NCBI GenBank assembly: GCA_025666215.1
Contig: CP102593.1
Span: 3,299,001-3,363,000 of the forward strand
Reading direction: 5' to 3'
Source: Xanthomonas campestris pv. phormiicola
Lineage (GTDB): Bacteria > Pseudomonadota > Gammaproteobacteria > Xanthomonadales > Xanthomonadaceae
Length of the DNA stretch: 64,000 nucleotides
Below the pieces are notes generated by a model. That model was not told the origin of the DNA. It did not search any database and saw only the letters and a program-made list of their open reading frames with translations. How positions within the stretch are numbered: the first letter of the stretch is position 1; every line of letters begins with the position of its first letter. Shown here in pieces: positions 1 to 9,635 of the stretch. A program made the translations under genes and the position numbers.

Positions 1-27
1 GGAGGCGTTGGAGGCGGAAAAGGTCAT
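1..27 (-). CDS. ubiG: Start of a downstream gene, probable ubiG (partial)
   Basis: Only the first nine codons (MTFSASNAS) are inside the window, reading off its left edge from an ATG at 27. It follows mtaD on the same strand after about 50 bp. In xanthomonads the gene after this amidohydrolase is commonly ubiG, the SAM-dependent O-methyltransferase of ubiquinone synthesis, and the N-terminus resembles such proteins. The product assignment rests on synteny and this very short peptide, so it is tentative. Confidence 0.35.
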
Positions 28-79
28 GGCGGCATCTCGGTTGGGCCGCGCGCGGAGCGCGGCACGGCAGGAAAGCAGA

Positions 80-1414
80 TCAGGCGTGCACGCTGCGGAT
101 GCGTTCGCGCCACTGCCGCGCGTTGGCGACCAGCGCATCGGTGTCGATGTCCACCAGCACGCGCTGTTCGAGCTTGCGCTGGCCGGCGATCCACACGTCG
201 CTGACCTGCTGCCGGCCGGCCGCGTAGACCAGCTGCGACAGCACGTTGTGCAGCGGCTGGGTTTCCAGCGCCGACAGGTCCACGCAGATCAGGTCGGCCT
301 GCTTGCCGACCTCGATCGAGCCGATCTTGTCGCCGAAGCCGAGCGCGCGCGCGCCGCCCAGCGTGGCCGCGCGCAGCGTGGTCGCCGCGTCCAGCGCGGT
401 GGCGTCGTTGGCCACCGCCTTGGCCAGGATCGCCGCGGTGCGGTTCTCGCTGAACATGTCCAGGTCGTTGTTGCTGGCGCAGCCGTCGGTGCCGATCGCC
501 AGGTTCACGCCTGCACGCTGCAGCGCGCAGGCCGGGCAGAACCCGGAGGCGAGCTTGAGGTTGGACTCGGGGCAATGCACCACGCTGACCCCGCGCTCGG
601 CGCACAGGTGGATCTCCGCATCGGTGAGCTGGGTCATGTGCACCGCGATCAGGCGGTCGTTGACCAGGCCCAGCCGGTCCAGCCGCGCCAGCGGGCGCTG
701 GCCGTACTGCTTGAGCGAGTCGGCGATTTCCTGCGCGGTCTCGTGGGTGTGCAGGTGCACCGGCACGTCGAGCTGGTCGGACAGCATCCGCACCCGTTCG
801 AAGTTGGCGTCGTTGACCGTGTACGGCGCGTGCGGGGCGAAGGCGATGCCGATCAGCGGATCGTCGCGCCACTGGTCGTGCACCTCGCAGGCGCGTTCGA
901 AGTATTCGTCGGAGGTCTTGGCCCAGGCGGTCGGGAAATCGATGATCACCGTGCCGACCCGCGCGCGGAAGCCGTGCTGCTTGTACACCGCGGCCTGCAC
1001 GTCGGAGAAGAAGTAGTTCTCGTTGGCGCAGGTGGTGCCGCCGCGCAGCATTTCGGCGATCGCCAGCGCGGTGCCGTCGGCGACGAACTCCGGGCCGATC
1101 ACCGCGGTCTCCACCGGCCAGATGTGCTGCTGCAGCCACACCATCAGCGGCAGGTCGTCGGCGATGCCGCGCAGCAGGGTCATCGGGTTGTGGGTGTGCG
1201 CGTTGACCAGGCCCGGCAGCAGCGCCGCGTCCGGGCGCGACACCGTGCGCGCGGCGGCGAAGCGCGCTTGCGCCTCGGCGCGCGGCAGCACCGCGACGAT
1301 CTCGCTGCCGCGCACCGCCACCGCGTGGTCCTCCAGCACCACCGCATGCGGCTCGATCGGGACCACGTAGCCGGCTTCGATCAGCAGGTCGCAGGATTCG
1401 GGAATGGCGGTCAT
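80..1414 (-). CDS. mtaD: 5-methylthioadenosine/S-adenosylhomocysteine deaminase (TRZ/ATZ amidohydrolase)
   Basis: A 444-residue cytosolic amidohydrolase of the TRZ/ATZ group, expected to deaminate MTA and SAH in methionine/SAM salvage. The metal-binding signature is complete: the HxH pair in NAHTHN (His73, His75), HLHTHE around residues 220-225, His259 and the Asp in IGTDG (Asp310). The length is normal for the family. It lies 25 bp downstream of the TMEM175-like gene and upstream of the probable ubiG start, all on the minus strand, so it is probably co-transcribed with both. Other deaminases of the fold (guanine deaminase, chlorohydrolases) are possible, but the spacing of motifs and the neighbour favour MTA/SAH deaminase. 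Confidence 0.85.
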   Translation of the reverse strand: MTAIPESCDLLIEAGYVVPIEPHAVVLEDHAVAVRGSEIVAVLPRAEAQARFAAARTVSRPDAALLPGLVNAHTHNPMTLLRGIADDLPLMVWLQQHIWPVETAVIGPEFVADGTALAIAEMLRGGTTCANENYFFSDVQAAVYKQHGFRARVGTVIIDFPTAWAKTSDEYFERACEVHDQWRDDPLIGIAFAPHAPYTVNDANFERVRMLSDQLDVPVHLHTHETAQEIADSLKQYGQRPLARLDRLGLVNDRLIAVHMTQLTDAEIHLCAERGVSVVHCPESNLKLASGFCPACALQRAGVNLAIGTDGCASNNDLDMFSENRTAAILAKAVANDATALDAATTLRAATLGGARALGFGDKIGSIEVGKQADLICVDLSALETQPLHNVLSQLVYAAGRQQVSDVWIAGQRKLEQRVLVDIDTDALVANARQWRERIRSVHA

Positions 1415-1439
1415 CGCAGATGCTCTGGAAAAGGAAGGA

Positions 1440-2087
1440 TCAAGTCGCCGCTTGCGTCTGGCGGATGCGCCGCTGGTACACGCGCATCACCAGCCACTGC
1501 AGCACGAACACGGCCACGAAGCCCAGCCGCCCGAGCAGCGGCGCGACCATCGCCAACGGGATGCACAGCGCGAACACCAGCGGCGCGACCGCCACGCGCA
1601 GCGTCATCGCCCGCGCCTGCAGCGCGCCCAGCCGCTGCACCAGGCCTTCCTTGCGCACCGCGTAGGCGTGCATCAGATAGGCGGCCGCACCGATCGCGGC
1701 CAGATGCGCGCAATACACCGCGAACGCCTCGTGGCTGCCGAAGTAGTCCGAATACAACGCCGTGGAAAACGGCAGCAGGCCGATCAGCAGCAGCTGCAGC
1801 ACGTTGAGCCAGATCAGCCGGTCGTCGAACTGGCGGATATGCCGGCACAGCTGCAGATGCGACTTCCAGAACAGCGCGGTGACCAGGAAGCTCACCGCGA
1901 AGCCGATGAACAGCGGCAGCATCTGCCGCAGCGCGGCCAGGATGCCGCCGGCGGCCTCGACCTGCGCATGCCCCGGCACCTTGATCTCCACCGCCAGCAG
2001 GGTGATGGCGATGGCGAAGACCGCGTCGCTGAAGAACACGACCCGGTCGTGCGGGTACTTGGCATCGGCGCTGTCGGCGTGGCTCAT
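1440..2087 (-). CDS. TMEM175/DUF1211-family membrane protein
   Basis: The 215-residue protein starts at the ATG at 2087 (MSHADSADAKYPHDR). The open frame extends to 2198, but that extension has no membrane-protein character. It carries the family hallmark RVVFFSDAVFAIAITLL (R..xFSD) in its first helix and about six hydrophobic segments, which is the single-repeat prokaryotic form of the TMEM175 potassium-channel family. Cation conduction is inferred from the family; selectivity cannot be read from sequence. It precedes mtaD by 25 bp, with no evident functional link. Confidence 0.75.
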   Translation of the reverse strand: MSHADSADAKYPHDRVVFFSDAVFAIAITLLAVEIKVPGHAQVEAAGGILAALRQMLPLFIGFAVSFLVTALFWKSHLQLCRHIRQFDDRLIWLNVLQLLLIGLLPFSTALYSDYFGSHEAFAVYCAHLAAIGAAAYLMHAYAVRKEGLVQRLGALQARAMTLRVAVAPLVFALCIPLAMVAPLLGRLGFVAVFVLQWLVMRVYQRRIRQTQAAT

Positions 2088-2252
2088 GGTCGCGGGAATT
2101 CCTGGAAACGGATCGGCCGCGATCGCCGCACGGCGATTCGGCATTGCATGGGCGTGGCGGCCGCACGCGGCGAACGCATGCGACCTGTTGCCGTCCACCG
2201 CAGCCGCTGGCGGCGGGCGGCCACGTGCCGCCCGGCCGCGCGGGCCGTCGGC

Positions 2253-2819
2253 TTACTTGACGCGCGAGAAGTACTCGCCCGAGCGGGTATCGACCTTGAT
2301 GATTTCGTCCTGGCCGACGAACAGCGGCACCCGCACCACCGCGCCGGTTTCCAGCGTGGCCGGCTTGCCGCCGCCGCCGGAGGTGTCGCCGCGCACGCCC
2401 GGGTCGGTCTCGACGATCTTCAGTTCGACGAAGTTCGGCGGGGTGACCTGGATCGGGGTGCCGTTCCACAGCGTCACCACGCAATCCTCCTCGCCCTTGA
2501 TCCACTTGGCGGCGTCGCCGACGCCGACCTTGTCGGCCTGCACCTGCTCGAAGGTCTCCTGCTGCATGAAGTGCCAGTACTCGCCGTCGGTGTACAGGTA
2601 CTGCATGTTGGTATCGACCACGTCGGCCGCTTCCACGCTGTCGGTCGCCTTCATGGTCATTTCGACCACGCGCCCGGACTTGATGAAACGGTACTTGATG
2701 CGGGTGAAGGCCTGGCCCTTGCCCGGCTTGACGTATTCGGTCTCGGTGATGATCGCGGGTTCGTTGTTGACCAGGATCTTCATCCCGGTCTTGACGTCGT
2801 TCATGCCGTAGCTGGCCAT
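2253..2819 (-). CDS. efp: Elongation factor P
   Basis: A 188-residue EF-P, the translation factor that relieves ribosome stalling at polyproline. The start at 2819 ([15 protein letters not shown]) matches the family; the longer open frame to 2903 is not needed. The modifiable loop reads KPGKG, with Lys34 at the tip, the type of residue that receives beta-lysine. The three beta domains are complete, ending GEYFSRVK. It is divergent from epmB about 100 bp away, whose product makes the (R)-beta-lysine used on EF-P, so the pair encodes a factor and its modification enzyme. Confidence 0.97.
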   Translation of the reverse strand: MASYGMNDVKTGMKILVNNEPAIITETEYVKPGKGQAFTRIKYRFIKSGRVVEMTMKATDSVEAADVVDTNMQYLYTDGEYWHFMQQETFEQVQADKVGVGDAAKWIKGEEDCVVTLWNGTPIQVTPPNFVELKIVETDPGVRGDTSGGGGKPATLETGAVVRVPLFVGQDEIIKVDTRSGEYFSRVK

Positions 2820-2920
2820 CTGAAACTCCTCGGGTAAGGCAAACCCGCCGCGTTCGGCGGCCGGCCGGATAGAATGGAAAGCCCCGCCGCAACCGGCGGG
2901 CACTCGTTTTATGACCGCAT

Positions 2921-3952
<1,032 letters not shown>

Positions 3953-3960
3953 GTGTCGGT

Positions 3961-3994
3961 CGGGACGCGGGACGCGGGACTCGGGACTCGGGAC
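3961..3994. repeat. 7-bp tandem repeat block (CGGGACK type)
   Basis: Five consecutive heptamers of the CGGGACG/CGGGACT type begin 8 bp after the epmB stop. This is one of at least six loci in the window with the same 7-bp periodic sequence in intergenic space (see 7783, 9636, 14496, 15656, 33276). No opposing arm was found close by, unlike most other copies. Confidence 0.8.
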
Positions 3995-4055
3995 AGCAAA
4001 AGCAGGGACGCCAGCAACGATTGCGCTCGCCACATCCGCTGGCGCTTCGCCAAAG

Positions 4056-4424
4056 ATGCTCCCCATGCGTGGGGGGCTGGTGCTGGTCCATTCGACCAAG
4101 GACATGAAGACCGGGACCGCGCATCCGCCGATCATGCACGCCAAGGACTCCACGTGGGCCAAGCAGGATGTGGGGGCATCGCAGGCCATCGAGAAGCACG
4201 GCACGTTCTATTTGTACAGCGTCACCCTCCATCCGGGCATCGTCGAGTTCAAGCAACACTGGTACCTGTTCCTGCACAACGCGACTTTGGCGATCGGCGA
4301 CTTGAACGGCGCCATCGGCCGGCGTGCGGTGACGGTGGAGCATCTGCAGTACAACGCGGACGGGACGATGCGGCCGGTGCGGCAGACCGGGGCCGGGGTG
4401 TCGATCCCCGCCGCGTCGCGCTGA
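4056..4424 (+). pseudogene. Remnant of a GH43-type glycoside hydrolase
   Basis: An open stretch of 122 codons that matches pieces of a GH43-like beta-xylosidase/arabinofuranosidase but is far shorter than the 300 or more residues of such enzymes. The first half (HSTKDMKTGT, MHAKDSTWAKQDVGASQAIE, KHGTFYLYSVTLHP) resembles the blade around the substrate pocket. It is joined directly to GIVEFKQHWYLFLHNATLA and RRAVTVEHLQYNADGT from the C-terminal part, so the middle of the catalytic propeller is missing. There is no signal peptide or N-terminal catalytic Asp region. I read this as a decayed gene kept as an accidental open frame, flanked by repeats on both sides. The exact family is from pattern recognition only. 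Confidence 0.6.
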
Positions 4425-4450
4425 AGTCGGGACCGTCGCTGATCTACCTT

Positions 4451-4620
4451 TTGTGGGAGCGACTTCAGTCGCGACGGGCTCTACCGGTGAAGCCCGTCGC
4501 GACCGAAGGGCACCTCTAATAACCCCAAAAACTCGACCAAAGCACTCGCAAGTCATTGATGCGCATAGCGCGGAATTTTTGGAATCGAGATTATTAGAGG
4601 TGCCCTGAAGTCGCTCCCAC
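4451..4620. repeat. REP-like palindrome interrupted by a MITE-like insertion
   Basis: The left part (4451-4500) is the common xanthomonad palindrome GTGGGAGCGACTTCAGTCGC followed by GACGGGCTctaccggtgaAGCCCGTC. The remaining right arm (GAAGTCGCTCCCAC) resumes at 4607 after a 100-bp insertion at 4507-4606. Removing the insertion and one GA restores a nearly perfect REP hairpin. It lies between the GH43 remnant and the GGDEF-EAL gene. Confidence 0.75.
4507..4606. mobile_element. 100-bp MITE-like element with 16-bp perfect terminal inverted repeats
   Basis: The ends AGGGCACCTCTAATAA (4507-4522) and TTATTAGAGGTGCCCT (4591-4606) are perfect 16-bp inverted repeats. The element is exactly 100 bp, encodes nothing and is visibly AT-richer than its surroundings. 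Each end is flanked by GA (4505-4506, 4607-4608), consistent with a 2-bp target duplication inside the REP palindrome. The parent IS would be recognised by the same termini; I cannot name it. Confidence 0.65.
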
Positions 4621-4658
4621 AACAAGCGAGATCCCCCAGAGCGGCCACTGCGCCGTCA

Positions 4659-6803
4659 CTACGCCTCCCCGCGCGGCATGCCCTCGTTGGCCAGCAGCCG
4701 ACGGAATTCCGTGGCGCTGAGCGGGTGGCTGAGCCAGAAACCCTGCCCCAGTTCGCAGCCGCGCTCGCGCAGCAGTTCGAACTGCATTTCCTGCTCGATG
4801 CCCTCGGCGACCACGGTGATGCCCAGCGAATGCGCCATGGCGATGATCGCGGTGGTCAGGGCGAGGTCATCGGGATCGCGCTGCAGGTCGGCGACGAAGC
4901 TCTTGTCGATCTTGACCCCGTCCACCGGCACCTGGCGCAGGTGGCTCAGGCCGGAGAAGCCGGTGCCGAAGTCGTCCAGCCACACCTTGACCCCGGTGCG
5001 GTGCAGCCGCGCCAGCATGCTCGCAGCCTGCAGTTCGTCGCCGATCACCGCGGTCTCGGTCAGTTCCAGGTGCAGCTGCGCCGCCGGCAGCCCGGATTCG
5101 CGCAGGCAGTCGGCGACGATTTCCGGCAGGTCGCCGCTGCGCAGCTGGCGCGGCGACACGTTGACCGACACGAACAGGTCGCGGCTGCCGTCGAAGCGCT
5201 GCCATTGCGTGGCCTCGAGGCAGGCCGCACGCAGCACCTTGGGGCCGATGCTCTCGATCAGCCCGCTCTGCTCGGCCACGTCGATGAACACCGTCGGCGA
5301 GATCGTGCCCAGCGCCGGATGCTGCCAGCGCAGCAGCACTTCCACCCCGACCATGCGCCGGTCCAGGGTGCGGAAGATCGGCTGGTACACCAGCTTCAGC
5401 TCGTCGCGGTCCCAGGCGCCGCGCAATTCGTGCTCCATGTGCACGCGCCGCTCCACCGCGTAGTCCATCGCGCGGCTGTAGAAGCGGTGGCAGTTCTTGC
5501 CGGCCAGCTTGGCCTGGTACATCGCGATGTCGCCGTTCTTCAGCAGCGCCGAGGCGTCCTCGGCATCGCCGGGGTAGACGGTGATGCCGATCGAGGTGCC
5601 CATGAACACCTCGCGGTCCTGGATCCGCAGCGGCTCGCGCAGTTCCTGCACCAGGCGCTCGGCCAGGCCGGTGGCGACCTGCACCACGTGCTCGTCCTCG
5701 ACCAGGATCACGAATTCGTCGCCGCCGAAACGCGCCAGCAGCGCGTCGTGCCCGCCCAGCTGGTCCACCGCCAGCTGGATGCGCCGCGCGAACTGCAGCA
5801 GCGCCTCGTCGCCGGCCTCGTGGCCGAGGGTGTCGTTGATCCGCTTGAAGTCGTCGATATCGGCGAACAGCAGCGCCAGGCGCCGGTGCGAGGCGCGCGC
5901 GGACAGCATGCGGTGGTCCAGCGCCTCGCGGAACGCGAGCCGGTTGGTCAGCCCGGTCAGGGCATCGGTATAGGCCATGTGGCGCACGTCGCGGTCGTGG
6001 CGCGCGATCGCCTCGCTCATGCGCCCGAACGCACGCAGCAGTTCGCTGACCTCGTCGCGGCGGCCGCTGTCGCGGCGCTCCACCACGTAGTCGCCGGCCT
6101 CGATCTGGCGCGCGGCCGCGGCCAGCCAGCGGATCGGCGCCACCAGCGTGCGCTGCACGTAGATCGCCACCATCACCGCGGTCAGCCCCAGCGCGGCCAG
6201 CAACAGCGCCAGCCAGCCCAGGTGGCGCTTGCCCAGCGCGTCCAGGCGTTCGTCCAGGTTCTCGCCGGCCTTGCGCTCGTAGACCAGCGCCCGCGCCCAG
6301 GACATGCCCACGCGCACCCCGCCCACGCGCTGGTCGCCGATCATGATCGGCATCGACACGTCCAGGATCTCGTCGGACTCCTGCGCCAGCAGGCCGTTGG
6401 CCTTGATCGCCGCATCGGCCATCGGGCCGCGCAGGCGCTGGCCGTAGCCGGGCAGATCGTCGCTGCCGTCGTGGATCAGGCGCCCGTCGGCGTCGTACAC
6501 CAGCACGTAGGCCACCGCCACGTAGCCCAGCGCCGCGCGCACCTGGGTGCCGATCGCGTCCAGGTCCGAGTAGTACACCGGATTGGCCAGCGAATCGGAC
6601 AGCTGCCGCGCCAGGGTTTCGCCGCGGGTGCGCATGCTGCGGTCGAACAGGCCGTGGATCACGTTGCCGCTGAGCGTGCGCACCTCGTTCTGCATCGCCG
6701 CCTGCCGCTCCAGCATCAGCGCCAGGATCGCCATGATGAGGAACGCCGCAACGCCCATCGCCAACAGGAACCTGGCCTGCAATCCGAAACGCAGCCTCTT
6801 CAT
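4659..6803 (-). CDS. Membrane-bound HAMP-GGDEF-EAL cyclic-di-GMP signalling protein
   Basis: A 714-residue inner-membrane protein. A TM helix near residues 10-30 is followed by a periplasmic sensor region, a second TM around 195-215 and a HAMP linker. The GGDEF domain has an intact active site FGGDEF at 359-364, so diguanylate cyclase activity is possible. In the EAL domain the signature is E488-V-L rather than EAL, but the catalytic Glu, ELTETAV, DDFGTGFSG, KIDKSFV, AEGIE and QGFW are all present, so phosphodiesterase activity is also plausible. Its start overlaps the stop of the upstream PhnD-like gene (ATGA), so the two are translationally coupled. The periplasmic binding protein probably feeds ligand information to this receptor. 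Which activity dominates cannot be told. Confidence 0.92.
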   Translation of the reverse strand: MKRLRFGLQARFLLAMGVAAFLIMAILALMLERQAAMQNEVRTLSGNVIHGLFDRSMRTRGETLARQLSDSLANPVYYSDLDAIGTQVRAALGYVAVAYVLVYDADGRLIHDGSDDLPGYGQRLRGPMADAAIKANGLLAQESDEILDVSMPIMIGDQRVGGVRVGMSWARALVYERKAGENLDERLDALGKRHLGWLALLLAALGLTAVMVAIYVQRTLVAPIRWLAAAARQIEAGDYVVERRDSGRRDEVSELLRAFGRMSEAIARHDRDVRHMAYTDALTGLTNRLAFREALDHRMLSARASHRRLALLFADIDDFKRINDTLGHEAGDEALLQFARRIQLAVDQLGGHDALLARFGGDEFVILVEDEHVVQVATGLAERLVQELREPLRIQDREVFMGTSIGITVYPGDAEDASALLKNGDIAMYQAKLAGKNCHRFYSRAMDYAVERRVHMEHELRGAWDRDELKLVYQPIFRTLDRRMVGVEVLLRWQHPALGTISPTVFIDVAEQSGLIESIGPKVLRAACLEATQWQRFDGSRDLFVSVNVSPRQLRSGDLPEIVADCLRESGLPAAQLHLELTETAVIGDELQAASMLARLHRTGVKVWLDDFGTGFSGLSHLRQVPVDGVKIDKSFVADLQRDPDDLALTTAIIAMAHSLGITVVAEGIEQEMQFELLRERGCELGQGFWLSHPLSATEFRRLLANEGMPRGEA

Positions 6804-7717
6804 TCGACTTCCAGCTTGACCCGCGCAACGCCGGCCCGCAGCTGGTCCAGCCGCTTCTGCGAGGCCGGATCCACCGGGAAGAAGCCGGTGGTGCCGAAGA
6901 ACTTGCGCAACGCCGCGCTGCCCTGCGGGTCGTCGGCGGCTTCCAGCAATACTTCGCGCAGGCGCGCCGCCACCGGCGAGGCCAGGTCGCTGCGCACCAT
7001 CTCCACCGCGCGCGGGAACGGCTCGCTGCGGTAGATCACCCGGAAATCGCGGCGGAACGCGGGCGGCACGCGGCGGGCGTCATCCCAATCCAGGCTGCTC
7101 AGCGCGCCGGCGTCCACCAGGTGCTTGTGCACATAGGAGGCGATGTTGAGCTCGGAGCGCGCGAACACGTAGCCGACCGTGTTCGCCGACGCCTGGTCCT
7201 TCGGCGAGAGCAGGATCTCCGGATGCAGATCGTGCTCGAACAGGGTCATCATCGGCACCAGATAGGCGCTGGTGGACAAGGTGCTCTGCAATGCCAGGGT
7301 GCGGCCCTGCAGGTCGCGCAGCGTGTGCACTGGCCCGTCGCGGCGCGCGAAGAACACGGTGTGGTATTCGCGCACGCCGCCGCGCTCGGTCAGCAGCAGT
7401 GGCCGCACCCCGCCGCGCTGTTGCAGCGCCATCGCGGTGGCCGCGGTCTCGGTGACCCAGTCGACGCGGCCGCGGCGCAGGTAGCTGCTCATCTGCTGGC
7501 TGTCGCGGGCCATCAGGATCTGCCCGGAGGTGATGCCGACGTCGCGCATGCGCGGCACCACGTAGTCCAGCAACGGCTTCAGCTGTTCGTAGTGGGCCTT
7601 GGGGTTGTCGCTGATGCGGCCGAGCACCAGCACCGACGGGCGTGCGTGCACAACCGCGGGCCAGCAGATCGCCAGCGCCAGCCACACCATGACGACACGC
7701 CACCGCGAAATTAGCAA
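6800..7717 (-). CDS. PhnD-like periplasmic substrate-binding protein, likely sensory partner of the GGDEF-EAL protein
   Basis: About 305 residues of the phosphate/phosphite/phosphonate-binding (PhnD) fold. Typical stretches are SVLVLGRISDNPK, LRDLQGRTLALQST and ARSELNIASYVHK. The TTG start at 7717 gives a normal signal peptide (MLISRWRVVMVWLALAICW, cleavage near VHA). The ATG at 7690 would leave no positive N-region, so TTG is preferred. No transporter permease or ATPase genes accompany it; instead it overlaps the cyclic-di-GMP gene by 4 nt. The natural reading is a solute sensor for the c-di-GMP receptor, not an uptake component. The ligand is unknown. Confidence 0.82.
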   Translation of the reverse strand: MLISRWRVVMVWLALAICWPAVVHARPSVLVLGRISDNPKAHYEQLKPLLDYVVPRMRDVGITSGQILMARDSQQMSSYLRRGRVDWVTETAATAMALQQRGGVRPLLLTERGGVREYHTVFFARRDGPVHTLRDLQGRTLALQSTLSTSAYLVPMMTLFEHDLHPEILLSPKDQASANTVGYVFARSELNIASYVHKHLVDAGALSSLDWDDARRVPPAFRRDFRVIYRSEPFPRAVEMVRSDLASPVAARLREVLLEAADDPQGSAALRKFFGTTGFFPVDPASQKRLDQLRAGVARVKLEVE

Positions 7718-7782
7718 ACCGCATTCCCCAATATTGAGCCATAAGCCTAGCCGAAAGCGTCAGCCGGCGACAGCTGGTGAAG

Positions 7783-7917
7783 CCGGGACTGGGGACTGGG
7801 GACTCGGAGCGGCCATGGCACGGCGAGGCAGCGCACGTCCCGCGCACCACGACAAGCGACCAGCCGCCAAGGACTCGGGATCTCTAGCTTTGCCGAGTCC
7901 CGAGTCCCGAGTCCCGG
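7783..7917. repeat. Inverted pair of 7-bp tandem repeat arrays
   Basis: The left arm at 7783-7807 is built of GGGACTG/GGGACTC heptamers. The right arm at 7893-7917 is its reverse complement (CCGAGTC units). About 85 bp separate the arms, so transcripts could fold into a long hairpin. The element fills the space between the PhnD-like gene start and the trmJ stop codon, only 6 bp from the latter. Confidence 0.8.
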
Positions 7918-7923
7918 AAAAAG

Positions 7924-8691
7924 CTAAGCCTGCCCCGCCAGCCGCGCCATGCGCTGCGCATCGGACAGGATGCCGCGCAGCAGCCGCACTTCCTGCTCGG
8001 TCAACGCATTGCGCAGGAACAGCCGGCGCAGCTTGCGCATCGCCGAATCCGGCGCGCGGCCCTTGTGGAAGTCGATGTCGTCCAGGGTGTCGGCCAATTG
8101 CCCGAACATGCCTTCCAGCTGCGCATGGCTGGCCGGCGCCTCGCGAAAACCGGGTTCCGCCGCGGCCGGCGCCGCGCCCTCGCCGCGCAGCAGCGCCAGG
8201 CGCAGCTCGTAGGCCAGCACCTGCACCGCCGCGGCCAGGTTGAGCGAGCTGAACGCGGGATCGGAGGGAATGTGCACCGCGGCATGGCACAGCTGCAGCT
8301 CTTCGTTGGTCAGGCCGGTGCGCTCGCGCCCGAACACCAGCGCCACCTCGGCCTGCTCGGCGGCGGCGCTCACCAGGCGCTGCGCACCCTCCGCCGGCAG
8401 CAGTTCTTCCAGCGACACGCGCCGGCTGCGCGCAGTGCAGCCGAGCACCAGCTGGCAGTCGGCCACCGCCTCGGCCAGGGTCGCCAGCACCGGCGCCTGC
8501 TGCAGCACGTCCTCGGCGCCGGCCGAGCGCCGGTAGGCGTCCTCGTCGAGCGCGCGCTCCGGCGCCACCAGCACCAGCCGCGCCTGGCCCATGGTCTTCA
8601 TCGCCCGCGCCGCCGCCCCGATATTGCCGGGGTGCTGGGTGCCGACCAGGACGAAGCGGAGATGGGCGGAAGCGATCGCAGGAACGGTCAT
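7924..8691 (-). CDS. trmJ: tRNA (cytidine/uridine-2'-O-)-methyltransferase TrmJ
   Basis: A 255-residue SpoU/SPOUT RNA methyltransferase expected to 2'-O-methylate position 32 of several tRNAs. The start at 8691 (MTVPAIASAHLRFVLVGTQH) matches the family; the open frame to 8919 is noise. Motifs: HPGNIGAAARAMKTMG near the N-terminus, VFGRERTGLTNEEL (motif 2) and SSLNLAAAVQVLAYELR (motif 3), with the C-terminal helical extension seen in TrmJ. It is divergent from suhB, a conserved gamma-proteobacterial arrangement. Confidence 0.93.
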   Translation of the reverse strand: MTVPAIASAHLRFVLVGTQHPGNIGAAARAMKTMGQARLVLVAPERALDEDAYRRSAGAEDVLQQAPVLATLAEAVADCQLVLGCTARSRRVSLEELLPAEGAQRLVSAAAEQAEVALVFGRERTGLTNEELQLCHAAVHIPSDPAFSSLNLAAAVQVLAYELRLALLRGEGAAPAAAEPGFREAPASHAQLEGMFGQLADTLDDIDFHKGRAPDSAMRKLRRLFLRNALTEQEVRLLRGILSDAQRMARLAGQA

Positions 8692-8806
8692 GGCAGGAAG
8701 ATGCGGAGCGAACGGGGCGTAGATGGTAAACTGTGCGGCCGGCCTTCGCGCCGGACTGTTCTTTTCCTCCGCCAGATCCTTCTCCGCCCGCTCGGGAGCC
8801 GTTGCC

Positions 8807-9634
8807 ATGCAAAAACCCGCCGTCACCGTCATGGTCAAGGCCGCCCGCCTCGCCGGCAATGTGCTGTTGCGCCATATCAACCGGCTGGAAGCGCTGAACG
8901 TGGTGCAGAAGGACCGCATGGACTACGCCAGCGAAGTCGATGCCGACGCGGAGAAGGTGATCGTCAAGGAACTGCGCCGCGCCTATCCCGATTACGGGGT
9001 GATGGGCGAGGAAGGCGGCGTGCAGGGCGGCGGCCGCTACATGTGGGTGATCGACCCGCTCGACGGCACCAGCAACTACCTGCGCGGCTTCCCGCACTAC
9101 TGCGTGTCGATCGCCCTGGTCGAAAACGGCGAGCCGATCGACGCGGTGATCTTCGATCCGCTGCGCAACGAGCTGTTCACCGCCAGCCGCGGCAACGGCG
9201 CGGTGCTCAACGACCGCCGCATCCGCGTCAGCGAGCGCAAGGAGCTGAACGGGGCGATGGTCAACACCGGCTTCGCCCCGCGCGAACGCAAGCGCACCAG
9301 CGCCCAGCTCAAGTGTGTGGACGCGCTGATGGTGCAGGCCGAGGACATCCGCCGCACCGGCTCGGCCGCGCTGGACCTGGCCTACGTGGCCTGCGGCCGC
9401 ACCGACGCCTACTTCGAGGCCGGGGTGAAGGCCTGGGACATCGCCGCCGGCGTGCTGCTGGTGCGCGAGGCCGGCGGCCGCATCACCGACTTCAAGGGCG
9501 CCACCCCGGGCCGCATCGACGACCGCGGCGCCCCGCAGTTCCAGATCGTGGCCGGCAACATCAAGGTCAGCGAAGCGCTGCAGAAGCTGATCGTCAATAC
9601 CGGGTATGCGGCGGAGTTCGACGCGAAGTTTTGA
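8807..9634 (+). CDS. suhB: Inositol-1-monophosphatase family protein SuhB
   Basis: A 275-residue Mg-dependent phosphatase of the IMPase family; in enterobacteria SuhB also supports rRNA antitermination. Metal-binding motifs are intact: GEEGG near residue 65, [19 protein letters not shown] around 80-98 and KAWDIAAG near residue 208. The start at 8807 ([18 protein letters not shown]) fits the family; the in-frame extension back to 8723 is not supported. It is divergent from trmJ with about 115 bp between the starts. A strong hairpin terminator follows at 9714. Confidence 0.95.
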   Translation: MQKPAVTVMVKAARLAGNVLLRHINRLEALNVVQKDRMDYASEVDADAEKVIVKELRRAYPDYGVMGEEGGVQGGGRYMWVIDPLDGTSNYLRGFPHYCVSIALVENGEPIDAVIFDPLRNELFTASRGNGAVLNDRRIRVSERKELNGAMVNTGFAPRERKRTSAQLKCVDALMVQAEDIRRTGSAALDLAYVACGRTDAYFEAGVKAWDIAAGVLLVREAGGRITDFKGATPGRIDDRGAPQFQIVAGNIKVSEALQKLIVNTGYAAEFDAKF

Positions 9635-9635
9635 T

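Noticed and set aside
2098..2198. N-terminal extension of the TMEM175-like protein
   Set aside because: The extra 37 residues are hydrophilic and Arg/Ala-rich, and the family start (MSHADS...) at 2087 precedes the conserved first helix.
7690..7717. ATG at 7690 as start of the PhnD-like protein
   Set aside because: It would give a signal peptide with no positively charged N-region; the TTG at 7717 gives a normal one. This remains a judgement.
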